DNA from: Deltaproteobacteria bacterium
GTDB taxonomy: Bacteria > Myxococcota_C > UBA6777
DNA: 64,000 nucleotides
Direction of reading: 5' to 3'
Assembly: GCA_006226375.1 (NCBI GenBank)
Contig: SBHC01000044.1
Span: forward strand, 120,554-184,553
The position numbers were made by a program, and so were the translations under genes. Positions within the stretch are counted from its first letter, which is position 1. The number at the start of each line of letters is the position of its first letter. Positions 42,242 through 50,582 of this stretch are shown here, one piece after another. The notes under the pieces are model-generated. The model did no database searches. It was not told the origin of the DNA and saw nothing but the letters and a program-made list of their open reading frames with translations.

Positions 42242-42943
42242 TTATTTCTTTGTTTCGGGTTGGGCCTTCGTTCGTCGTTGGAACAATCCTCGCAGCGCTC
42301 GCGTCCACAGCTGAACACTCCATAGCAAACCAAAGTCAAACCCAAGCATTAGCCGCAAATTTTGCGTCAGACCAGGAGCCCCCAATAGCAACTCATGCTG
42401 CAACTCAACATACCAATACCTACGAAACTGAAAACGAATGGCGTTTCGCAATCCACCGTACATTAGCGACTCATTGTCCACGGCAAACAACAGAGCTGGA
42501 GTATAGGCGATGGCCGTTGCGCTTGGGTTCAAGGCGAAGGTCACGGTGTTAGGAAATGTCCACATGAACCCAACACCCATCGAAAGTTTGCCCGGGAAAT
42601 ACGGTGCATCCAGGCTATAGCCCAGTTCCGGCAGCAACACTCCTCGAAAACCCCAAGGAATGTATGCCCCCAAATGAATGTCAAACGCGTACCCTGACTC
42701 ATGGGACGACGTTTCACCTTGGGACGTTGGAGACTTTCCCGAAGAACGACGAGGGGGAGGTAGCGCAGTAGAAGGACCCCCACTTCCCAATGACACGGTC
42801 GGTACATTCATCCCCATGCCGACAGTCGCTCGCATGGAAAAGCACCCGGACTGCAAGAACAGCAACAAGCAACTACACACAAAGATGCTGAGTTTCAGTT
42901 TCCCATTCCATCGATACACAATTCGTTCCATACCACCCAACAT
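42242..42943 (-). CDS. Lipoprotein with predicted beta-barrel-like domain
   Basis: The signal region KLSIFVCSCLLLFLQSGC ends in a lipobox at about Cys34. A Ser/Pro/Gly-rich linker (60-85) is followed by alternating hydrophobic strands typical of small outer membrane barrels (AFDIHLGAYIPWGFRGVLLPELGYSL, LSMGVGFMWTFP, YWYVELQHELLLGAPGL, LRLMLGFDFGLLWSV). Homologous small outer-membrane proteins are diverse; no family named. Two in-frame ATGs (42943 and 42931) are possible, neither with a good ribosome-binding site, so the start is uncertain by four codons. Confidence 0.55.
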   Translation of the reverse strand: MLGGMERIVYRWNGKLKLSIFVCSCLLLFLQSGCFSMRATVGMGMNVPTVSLGSGGPSTALPPPRRSSGKSPTSQGETSSHESGYAFDIHLGAYIPWGFRGVLLPELGYSLDAPYFPGKLSMGVGFMWTFPNTVTFALNPSATAIAYTPALLFAVDNESLMYGGLRNAIRFQFRRYWYVELQHELLLGAPGLTQNLRLMLGFDFGLLWSVQLWTRALRGLFQRRTKAQPETKK

Positions 42944-43254
42944 CCTTGCAACGAGTCAACCCAATGGTATCTTTCAAGGTAACAAGGACAAACCTGAACG
43001 ACAGCATCAAGTTTGAGGCCGAACCCCCCCCACGTCATCCCAAAGACATAGGCGCTCTCTGACCAACAGGGTAAAATCACACCCCACCCGGATGGAACGG
43101 ATGTGACTCCTTGTCTGTGCAATCTGCGGACACCTCCCCTATACCAACAAACCAACGGCCTACGATTGCCAACAGATGAAACTCCATCTTGGAATCGTTC
43201 TGCAAAGACTGGTAGAATTGGATTCTCTCCAAGAAAAAGGTGGCGACCATCACG
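42944..43254. other. Divergent intergenic region
   Basis: No gene is supported. It separates two divergent lipoprotein genes and should contain both promoters; none stands out clearly. Confidence 0.5.
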
Positions 43255-44448
43255 ATGAGAAAACACATGGTTCCTACAGACAACAACCCAAAGAACTGGA
43301 AACGTTCGTTACAATGGAGCTTGGTTTTCCTCCTACTGGTTCTTCCAGCATGCAAAGAAAAACCTGAAGACAAGTTACAGAATCGCCTGGGACAGCAGCT
43401 CAAGCGCCATGCTATGAATGTGGCGGAGGTTACGTTACCAAAGTCTCATACACTCCCGCCCAAACTTGTGGCCCAAGCCTATCCTCCCTTGCCCTCTCAC
43501 ATCCCTGTCATGGTGTTTGTATCCAGCCAACATATCGCTATCGATGGAGAGGTTGTCGCCCGGTACAATGGAACGATGCCGAACCATTTCTTCCTCAACA
43601 AGGATCGTACTTCGTCGCGAATTGTTCCTTTGTACAAAGCCCTCCAAAAAGCAGGAGAGCGCTTCCCCAGCCCCAAAGCGTCCAAGGGTTCGAAGCAACC
43701 GAAAGGTCCCCGTCGATACTTGCTGTTGGCCCTGGGTCCAAAGGTCTACCGCTCCGCTATAGGGAAGACCATTTGGACAATGCTCCAATCCAATATCTTT
43801 TCTCACCCTGGCTTGAACTTAAGCGGATTTGTGATCGCGATTTGCCTGCGAAAGAAGCAGGGATTTCCATGTCAATTCCGCCGAATAGGAATGCACAATC
43901 GTTCGCTGGATCCTCCACTCATGAACTTGAGCAAGCTCAAATCCATCTATTCCATGAAATTGGATCAAGCCTTGATGGCGGTCGAGAAGCTACAATCGGA
44001 GCAGGACAAAGAAGAACAACAAACAACCCCGAAGAAACAAGAGACTCCAAGCTCCCCAAGAGAGCCACAGAAGAAAGACCTTCCCGAATTTGAGGACATT
44101 CGCTCTTCAATGAAACGCTACAAAGGTAGCATCACAGTTTCCCCGAGCCAGAGAGGCTATACCTTAAGGCTGGGTCGTGCGATCCCGAGAGGGTGTAACT
44201 TCAAAAAATTCTACACAGGTCCTCAGATCAAGCTACCCACTATTACAAAGGAGCACTCCACGATACGTTTGCCTGAATGTCTGTACAAGATCAAACAAGC
44301 GGCCCCAAAGGCGCGTCAGTTGGTGCTTTGCCCCTTCCATAGGAAGCACAACTGGCAAGAAATCGTGGGCGTTATTCAACAAACAAAGCTCTACAAAAAC
44401 AAGCTACTGTATCCCAACTTTGTGTTCGCTTCCTGCTGTTTTCCATAA
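43255..44448 (+). CDS. Lipoprotein, function unknown
   Basis: From ATG 43255 (AAAAAGGTGG about 11 bases upstream) the protein has 397 residues and a lipoprotein signal (SLVFLLLVLPAC, Cys33). Two similar alpha/beta segments are visible, about 75-200 and 290-397; both include short strand blocks and end near a Cys (GFVIAICLRKK; YPNFVFASCC). Between them lies a Gln/Glu/Pro-rich linker. The pattern of a duplicated domain (IPVMVFVSSQHIAIDG and SITVSPSQRGYTLRLG) recalls ExbD-type domains only loosely. No firm family. The DNA between it and the next gene is 100 bp. Confidence 0.55.
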   Translation: MRKHMVPTDNNPKNWKRSLQWSLVFLLLVLPACKEKPEDKLQNRLGQQLKRHAMNVAEVTLPKSHTLPPKLVAQAYPPLPSHIPVMVFVSSQHIAIDGEVVARYNGTMPNHFFLNKDRTSSRIVPLYKALQKAGERFPSPKASKGSKQPKGPRRYLLLALGPKVYRSAIGKTIWTMLQSNIFSHPGLNLSGFVIAICLRKKQGFPCQFRRIGMHNRSLDPPLMNLSKLKSIYSMKLDQALMAVEKLQSEQDKEEQQTTPKKQETPSSPREPQKKDLPEFEDIRSSMKRYKGSITVSPSQRGYTLRLGRAIPRGCNFKKFYTGPQIKLPTITKEHSTIRLPECLYKIKQAAPKARQLVLCPFHRKHNWQEIVGVIQQTKLYKNKLLYPNFVFASCCFP

Positions 44449-44548
44449 AAACCAAACATTGTTGTCACGGTTTGATACGCGGTCGGTTTCTCATCATCGA
44501 AAGCACGACGGAACAGAAACGTGTTCTAACTTGTACCAGGAGAAAACG

Positions 44549-45067
44549 ATGTTTCAAAAGCTGACTGTGTGTTTCATGTTTGCCGGACTTGTCATGACTT
44601 CCTCCTACGCAGCGGAAGCGAGTAGCTGTAGCAGCGCCCTCAAGCAAGCACAGCTATCCTGTAGGAAAGACAAAAACTGCGTCAAGGTTGCAGTGTCCGC
44701 GACAAAAACGTTCGCCAAAGGCATCAAAGGGTGTTTCAAGGTCTTCAAAGAGTTGGGCTCCTGTCGGAAGGCCAAGCGAAGCTCGAAGAGCGAATGTCGA
44801 AAGGACAAGCGGGGCTGCAAACGAAAGTGTCGTAAGGGCATCCGAGGCATCAAATGTCGCGCAAGCTGCCGCAAAGCCAAGCGTCGATGTGCTGCCGCTG
44901 CACGAAAAGTCAAGCGCGCTTGCCGCCGAGAAGCTATCCACTCACGTTCTGCAAAGAACTGCAAGAACGCATCCCTCCTGACAGGTAAGATCCTGGGTTC
45001 ACTCGCCAAAAAAGCTGGAAAGCACTTCAAAGCTGTAGCTATTTGTGTCGCCAAGCAAGGTAACTAA
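44549..45067 (+). CDS. Highly basic, 14-Cys secreted small protein
   Basis: ATG 44549 (AGGAG six bases upstream) gives a 172-residue product with a clear Sec signal peptide (1-22, SSYAAEA). The mature part is dominated by Lys and Arg with 14 regularly placed Cys (SSCSSAL, CRKDKNC, CRKDKRGCKRKCRKG, CRASCRKAKRRC, CRRE). The even Cys number and short spacing suggest several disulphides in a helical hairpin-like fold. The composition resembles secreted cationic, membrane- or nucleic-acid-binding proteins; an antimicrobial or DNA-binding role would be a guess. The in-frame ORF upstream lacks a ribosome-binding site and overlaps the previous gene, so it is rejected. No known family recognised. Confidence 0.6.
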   Translation: MFQKLTVCFMFAGLVMTSSYAAEASSCSSALKQAQLSCRKDKNCVKVAVSATKTFAKGIKGCFKVFKELGSCRKAKRSSKSECRKDKRGCKRKCRKGIRGIKCRASCRKAKRRCAAAARKVKRACRREAIHSRSAKNCKNASLLTGKILGSLAKKAGKHFKAVAICVAKQGN

Positions 45068-45187
45068 GACTCCCCCTGTATGTCCCTTCCCTTGTACCCC
45101 TTGTATTCTCCACTCCCATCGCTCCGATGGAAACTCATCCTTCAGCAAAGTAAGTATGTTATTCGAACGAACTACATTATGTGTTAC

Positions 45188-45721
45188 TCAAGGTAAGTTA
45201 TCTTTCTCAAAGCATAACACCCGAAGGGCGTGGCCGTAGTCATGGGTTTTCATCTCTTCTGTGATGGAAAATCCAAGACGGTGGTAGAGTTGACAAGCTT
45301 CGTGGTGAATGTTGTAGGTTTGGACTCTTGTCTTTGTTTTGTGATGCTGAATAGCATTCTCAATCAAGGTAGAGAGAAGTAGCTTTCCGAGTCCTTTGGA
45401 TCGTTGCGATGGATGGACATAGAAGAGATGGACACGAACTCCATCAGGTCCATCGTCTCGACTGAGTATGCACCCAACACGTTGTTCACGATGCCAAGCA
45501 ATCCAGCCATGGTTGCAGGGAGCAGTGGGCAGGTTTTGAAACTGCTCCAACCAAGATTGAACCACATGGGTGAAGCTATCATCAAAGCCAACAAGTTGAA
45601 CGTAATGTCTCTCGTGTTGGTCCAGGATCCAGGCGTTGTCGGAAGATTGGTAGGGAGTGAAGGAGTAGGACATAAGAAGGTCAAGGTTCGCTTTGGGTTT
45701 ATAGCTTAAGCTCTGCGACAT
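45188..45721 (-). CDS. GNAT family N-acetyltransferase
   Basis: The 177-residue protein has the GNAT core: HLFYVHPSQRSKGLGKLLLSTLIENA with RSKGLG as the acetyl-CoA loop, and VQTYNIHHEACQLYHRLGF as the following block ending in YHRLGF. A single-domain acetyltransferase acting on an unknown small molecule or protein. Its start is uncertain: ATG 45721 overlaps the upstream gene by 23 bp and ATG 45673 is an alternative, neither with a ribosome-binding site. Coupling to the VIT/VWA gene upstream is suggested by the overlap. Confidence 0.8.
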   Translation of the reverse strand: MSQSLSYKPKANLDLLMSYSFTPYQSSDNAWILDQHERHYVQLVGFDDSFTHVVQSWLEQFQNLPTAPCNHGWIAWHREQRVGCILSRDDGPDGVRVHLFYVHPSQRSKGLGKLLLSTLIENAIQHHKTKTRVQTYNIHHEACQLYHRLGFSITEEMKTHDYGHALRVLCFEKDNLP

Positions 45722-48700
45722 TCAAAATCGAACGTCGGCGTTTCAAGATCAGGTTCTTTTCGACCACACGCTCCTGATCTGTGCCTGCGTTCATCACCAT
45801 CACAACGCTCGCGTGGGTTTCGTTTCCGAGTACATTGGAGCGATGCCCGTAAAAATGCAACTTCACAGCATACGTTCCATCCAAGGAGCCAACGTTCTGG
45901 TATCTCTCTGGTCCGTAGCCACGGGTAATATCGTCAAGCAAGCTGCCTCCGTTTTTGGTTTTGCGATGACGGTAGTAGCACTTCTCCCCTGTTGGCTCAA
46001 TCACCCACAGATCGATGTCAGTGTTGTCGGTGTTCCAAGTCACCGTGACACGTAACTTGGAGCGCTTTACTTTCAGCCCAAGTTCGATTTGTCGTTGGCC
46101 CAACAGAGCCGAGAGTTGATGTTCGCTCGTTTTGTGCCGCAAAGTCTGGCGGATCAGCATGGCGTATTCTTCCCGAGCGATCGTCTTAATCCGACCAAAG
46201 CGATTGTGCCACTGACCAGCCAGCAAGATCTCATAGAGGGCAGCGGCCAAAGCAAACTGCTTTCGCTGGATCAAAGCTCGGGCCAGATCACGGTACGAAT
46301 GAGGCTCAAAGGACCGGCGCTCCAGCACACGAAGGAACACTTGCGCCGCTTCCGTCGGACGCTTCCAACCCATCAAATAGTAGCCAACCAAGCGCAGCGC
46401 CTGAGGGTTGTTGGGATGCAACTCAACAATACAAGACAGCGCCCTCACCGCACCGCCAACGTCTATGCCAACACGACGCTTTGCTTCTTTGGTGAATCCG
46501 TCAAAGACATTCCGGTCCTTAAGTCGAGTAGAGAGGTACAACTTTGGGACATCTTGCAGCTGCCAGGCTTTGGTTCCAGGGGTTGTTCCTAACGAAAAGT
46601 CATCTTCTTTGAGCTTGTAGAGGATCTTCATCACGGTTCGCCCCGAGGCTTGTTTAAGCATGTTGGAGCGCTTCATTCCCTTTCGAAGAAGAGTGATCCA
46701 TCGGCCCCGGCTCGTCCGAACTTTGCCGCGCTTTGCCATCCAATCCACGATAAAGGATGCAACATCCTCTACCTTGTGGGACTTCTGGTGCTTTTCCAGA
46801 CCATACTGTTTGTACTCTTTGTCCGTTTCCAACACGAGGAACGAGCAGTGCTGGTTGGGGATTCGGAAATGCTGGGAGTACGCGACAACCAGGTCAGTCA
46901 GTTTGGGGTCGTCCAATTCCATCAGCTGATTGACAGCCAATTCACCCCAAGCTCGTGCGGCCAACTCTCCCGAGAGCCCCAGCTTTGCAGACATTCGAAG
47001 GGTGACGGGTTTGCCGTTCAGCCGTCCTTTCACAACAAAGGTCGCTTTCCCGGCGTTAGCAATCTGAGCGGCGACTTCCAAAGAACCGCCCGGATAGACG
47101 CTGGTTTGACGCCCTGCAACCAACAACTCGGAAGCTCCTACCCCTTTCACCGCGACTTGCTCAACAAACAGAGCCTTCCGCTGGTGAGCTGTCGCGCAGC
47201 GTGCCAACTCCGACCGTCCCAAACAAGAGAACAGAGCGCCGCCTTTGCGAACCAACCGCTGCATCAACGCGGTATTCTCGGAGCCAATACCCAGCTGGTA
47301 AGCAAAGAAACGGGGGTTCTTCCAAACGCTCTTACGCTGAAAGGCAGCAAGCACCGCGTCAGCTTGTGACTCTCCCCAGTTCATTTGCCCATCGCTGAGC
47401 ACAAACACATCCAACGACTTGCGAGAACCGGTCTTCCACTTGGGCTTGGCCAACATTTGCATCGCACTGTTTAAGTTGGTAGCCCCCTCCAGAACGATCG
47501 ATTGGAGACGACCGAACAAGGCCTTCCTCTCGGCAGCGTTGTTGGAGATCCAACCTTTGGGCTGGCTCCAACGTGCGCTCACATCGAACAAAAGAACATT
47601 AAACCTCTTGAGATGAGCTTCGTTGCGTTGAAGGATCTGGCGCAACAAAGCAACGTGCGCAGCGAACAAATCGGGATTGGCAGAGAGTGAGGTGTCTAGC
47701 AAAAAGACAGCTTGCGGAGACACAGCGACTTTTTGGCTCACAGGGAAATTGAGCTTCATACGAGCCAACACATACTTCTTGTTGGTAATCGGGTCAGCCC
47801 CAGCAACCCAGGACAACGAATTCTTCTTGGGCTTGAAGTAAAAAACAGCGTCCCTGTCAGGCTTGTTTTCTTCCCAATAACATCGCAAGAAACCTTTCTT
47901 GGACTTGCTTCGGCAACGGATCTTACGAAGGTTGCTGCGACTCAAAGTGCTGAGTTTGCCGTCGTGAAAAAGAGAAAAGTCGATGGACTTGGCCACCTCG
48001 TTGGGAAAACGGAACCGATACAACAGGTTGCTTTGCAATTCAGGCAATGTCTCTTCGTAGGCAAGAATGATCCGGTTGTATCCCCGGCTTGGAATGGGAA
48101 AAACCTTTCCTTGAAAGGTGTTGGGGGCGTCTTGCTCCAGGAGCGCAGGGTCGATTCGCTGGCGTGTAATCTCCTCGAAGACTTCCCGCCCTTTTTCAGC
48201 CGGAACCAATCGGGCCTCCCGTAAGTCACCCCAATCCTGCTTGTTGGAGATGCGAGCGATTTGGGCAGGCTGCATGTCAACAAGTCGCCGAGGCTGCGGC
48301 CCTTTGCCAGAAAAGAACTGTGGGGTTCGCTGTCTTTGTCGCCCAACGAACATTGAGTAATACGAGATAGAAGCCCCAGCAGGCAGGGTGTACTTGAAGG
48401 TGCCCTGTAAGGTTCGACCGTGTGGATTGTAATAGATATGGTCAATCACGGTGCGGGCCCGAAGACCCTCCACAGAAACAGAAACCCTCATCTTTTGAAG
48501 GGTGAGATACTTCCCGCCTCCCACAGAAACTTTGGACAGGACCGTGTTGGACTTGCTGCGCTGCCACACTTGTGGCTTCTTTTTCTTTTCATCCTCGGGT
48601 TTTGCCTCCTTGGAAGCAACCGCCAGAGCTTGCATCGGAGCAGGAGAATTCACATCAAGATGGGACCTTCGTCCACGACTTTCACGAGCTTTCTTTGGTG

Positions 48701-48818
48701 AGGGTTTGGCAACTCGCTTGCTGGAAAGCTGAGGGGCCATTTTCTGGCAGCTCATCAAGCAAGAGACGAGGATGAGCAACACGAAGCCCAATCCACGCCA
48801 GCAGACGGAAGAGGTCAT
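45699..48818 (-). CDS. VIT/VWA-domain lipoprotein with DUF2135-like C-terminus
   Basis: ATG 48818 (AGGA seven bases upstream) gives 1039 residues with a lipobox (CLMSC). About 100-230 form a VIT domain (RVSVSVEGLRARTVIDHIYYNPHG, LPAGASISYYSM, ARLVPAEKGREVFEE). A VWA domain follows with a MIDAS motif DTSLSAN near 373 and VLSDGQMNWG. A helical TPR-like region lies at about 800-900, and the C-terminal 100 residues resemble DUF2135/YfaP (TVTWNTDNTDIDLWVIEPTG, ITRGYGPERY). VIT-VWA proteins are secreted metal-dependent adhesion or binding proteins. DxSxS and a later Asp are kept, so metal binding is likely. Partner unknown. Confidence 0.8.
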   Translation of the reverse strand: MTSSVCWRGLGFVLLILVSCLMSCQKMAPQLSSKRVAKPSPKKARESRGRRSHLDVNSPAPMQALAVASKEAKPEDEKKKKPQVWQRSKSNTVLSKVSVGGGKYLTLQKMRVSVSVEGLRARTVIDHIYYNPHGRTLQGTFKYTLPAGASISYYSMFVGRQRQRTPQFFSGKGPQPRRLVDMQPAQIARISNKQDWGDLREARLVPAEKGREVFEEITRQRIDPALLEQDAPNTFQGKVFPIPSRGYNRIILAYEETLPELQSNLLYRFRFPNEVAKSIDFSLFHDGKLSTLSRSNLRKIRCRSKSKKGFLRCYWEENKPDRDAVFYFKPKKNSLSWVAGADPITNKKYVLARMKLNFPVSQKVAVSPQAVFLLDTSLSANPDLFAAHVALLRQILQRNEAHLKRFNVLLFDVSARWSQPKGWISNNAAERKALFGRLQSIVLEGATNLNSAMQMLAKPKWKTGSRKSLDVFVLSDGQMNWGESQADAVLAAFQRKSVWKNPRFFAYQLGIGSENTALMQRLVRKGGALFSCLGRSELARCATAHQRKALFVEQVAVKGVGASELLVAGRQTSVYPGGSLEVAAQIANAGKATFVVKGRLNGKPVTLRMSAKLGLSGELAARAWGELAVNQLMELDDPKLTDLVVAYSQHFRIPNQHCSFLVLETDKEYKQYGLEKHQKSHKVEDVASFIVDWMAKRGKVRTSRGRWITLLRKGMKRSNMLKQASGRTVMKILYKLKEDDFSLGTTPGTKAWQLQDVPKLYLSTRLKDRNVFDGFTKEAKRRVGIDVGGAVRALSCIVELHPNNPQALRLVGYYLMGWKRPTEAAQVFLRVLERRSFEPHSYRDLARALIQRKQFALAAALYEILLAGQWHNRFGRIKTIAREEYAMLIRQTLRHKTSEHQLSALLGQRQIELGLKVKRSKLRVTVTWNTDNTDIDLWVIEPTGEKCYYRHRKTKNGGSLLDDITRGYGPERYQNVGSLDGTYAVKLHFYGHRSNVLGNETHASVVMVMNAGTDQERVVEKNLILKRRRSILNVAELKL

Positions 48819-49358
48819 ACACGATCCTGAGAGTTGTTGAGGCAACCTATTTCGATTCATCGATTTTCTCCAAAGGCTCTGTGGTACAGAAAGACGGTCT
48901 CAACCTGTGATGTTGGAATGAAAACGCAGCTTCCCCCAAAAGGATTTATCCTTGAACGTTTCACCCAACATCGCAATCTGGAGGAAGAACGACTCAACTC
49001 CTATTGTTCTTACAGTGGCTGTGCGTTTTTTCGGAACACAATGAGACAAGCACAGAAAAGAGAAGCTCCGCAAAGATGAGCAGAACAAGACACATAGAAC
49101 ATCGCACAGAGTTCTTCGAGAACCAAGGGAGATCGGAACCCGAACTTCGTGTTGACTTGTCCAGTGATTTGGCTAGGATGATGCTGCACCAATCCCCGAC
49201 TTGCTCAGGCTTTGCTGCATCTTTTCGCGGTATTCACGGCGCCAGGGAAACCCAACCTGTTGTCATGATGTATGACCCTCTCCGTTTGGCGGGTGGGAAA
49301 GTCTCATCTTCGCTGAAGAAACGGACGACTCAAGCTTGTTACAGAGGAAGAAGCAACC
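48819..49358. other. Long divergent intergenic region
   Basis: 540 bp separate the VIT/VWA lipoprotein (minus) and the Fe-alcohol dehydrogenase operon (plus). One good plus-strand promoter is visible (49152-49179), leaving a leader of about 170 nt with a small TCTTC-GCT-GAAGA hairpin near 49310. Short ORFs here are not convincing. No known riboswitch pattern recognised. Confidence 0.5.
49152..49179 (+). promoter_or_regulatory. Promoter of the dehydrogenase operon
   Basis: TTGACT and TAGGAT are separated by 16 bp, about 180 bp before the start of the Fe-alcohol dehydrogenase gene. Confidence 0.45.
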
Positions 49359-50579
49359 ATGAGTTTGCTGCGATATAGTTTTCCAACTCAAGTACTTTCC
49401 GGCCCCAACGCGAGCGATGCGATCGCAGGATGGCTTTTGGACCACGGCTGCAAAGCTCCACTTGTTGTCACAGACCGTGGCCTGGCCAGCTTGCCCCTGA
49501 CTCCCGCGTTTGTGAACCAACTTCGTGAAGGTGGAGTCACACCGTCATTGTTTTCGGACCTCGGCGGTAACCCCGTGAAGTCTCAGGTCACCGCCGGCGT
49601 GGAGGCCTACAACCAGTCGGGCTCAGATGCCATCGTGGGTCTCGGTGGTGGCGCAGCCATGGATGTTGCCAAAGCCATCGCCTTGATGGTGAATCATCCC
49701 GGCGACTTGTTTGATTACGAAGATGGCAAACCAGGCGCTCTTCCCGTGAATCAACCCATTCCTCCCATGGTGATGGTTGCCACCACCGCAGGAACGGGAA
49801 GTGAAGTGGGCCGAAGCTCTGTCATCTCCGACGATGAAACCAAGGTCAAAAAGATCATCTTCGATCCCAAAATGTTGCCGAACCTCGCCATTTTGGACCC
49901 CAATCTGACGTTGTCGTTGCCTCCAGGCATCACAGCCACCACAGGACTTGACGCCCTCTGTCACTTGGTCGAGGCGTTTGTGGCCAAAGGAACTCACCCC
50001 ATGGCCGACGGCATTGCCTTGGAAGGCATCCGCATGGTGGCAGAGAACCTTCGCGACGCCTTTGACTTCGCCCGTCTGCAATACGGAACAGACGAAGAGA
50101 AGGCTGCCAGCAAGGCTCGACTGGGAGACAACAACACCGAAGCTCGTCATGTCGAAGCGCGCGAAAAGATGCTCAACGCCTCGATGATGGGAGCCGTCGC
50201 CTTCCAAAAAGGACTGGGCGTAACCCACTCTCTCGCACATTCTTTGTCAACAGTGTGTGATCTTCACCATGGTTTGGCGAATGGTATATTAATGCCACAT
50301 GCGATGCGATTTAATGCGAAGGCCGTTCCAGAACGGTTTGTTCGTATGGCACAGGCCGCTGGATTGTCGTCAGCGACCCCTGATTCTTTTATCGATTGGC
50401 TAGTACAGCTGCAAGATCAACTCTCCGTTCCACGACACTTGAAACCTGCAGGCGTCACGGAAGACCATGTGAATGACCTTGTACACTACGCCGTTTTGGA
50501 CGGTTGTCATCAGTCGAACCCATGCCCTGTTTCCGAAGCTGACTTCCGTACACTCTTTCATGATGCAATTGGAGCCTAG
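49359..50579 (+). CDS. Iron-containing alcohol dehydrogenase
   Basis: The 406-residue protein has the Fe-ADH family pattern: GGGAAMDVAKAIA for NAD binding (about 97-109), TTAGTGSEVGRSSVI (family signature near 145), GLDALCHLVEAF and GVTHSLAHSLSTVCDLHHGLANGILMPH, which supply the metal-binding His residues after the first Asp. Members oxidise alcohols or reduce aldehydes with NAD(P). GAGGAAG precedes the ATG. It is followed after 3 bp by an aldehyde dehydrogenase gene, so both probably act in sequence on one alcohol, such as a short-chain or hydroxy acid alcohol. The exact substrate is not readable. Confidence 0.92.
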   Translation: MSLLRYSFPTQVLSGPNASDAIAGWLLDHGCKAPLVVTDRGLASLPLTPAFVNQLREGGVTPSLFSDLGGNPVKSQVTAGVEAYNQSGSDAIVGLGGGAAMDVAKAIALMVNHPGDLFDYEDGKPGALPVNQPIPPMVMVATTAGTGSEVGRSSVISDDETKVKKIIFDPKMLPNLAILDPNLTLSLPPGITATTGLDALCHLVEAFVAKGTHPMADGIALEGIRMVAENLRDAFDFARLQYGTDEEKAASKARLGDNNTEARHVEAREKMLNASMMGAVAFQKGLGVTHSLAHSLSTVCDLHHGLANGILMPHAMRFNAKAVPERFVRMAQAAGLSSATPDSFIDWLVQLQDQLSVPRHLKPAGVTEDHVNDLVHYAVLDGCHQSNPCPVSEADFRTLFHDAIGA

Positions 50580-50582
50580 CCC

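Noticed and set aside
49180..49358. Riboswitch in the dehydrogenase leader
   Set aside because: The leader is long and has a small hairpin, but no known riboswitch pattern could be recognised.
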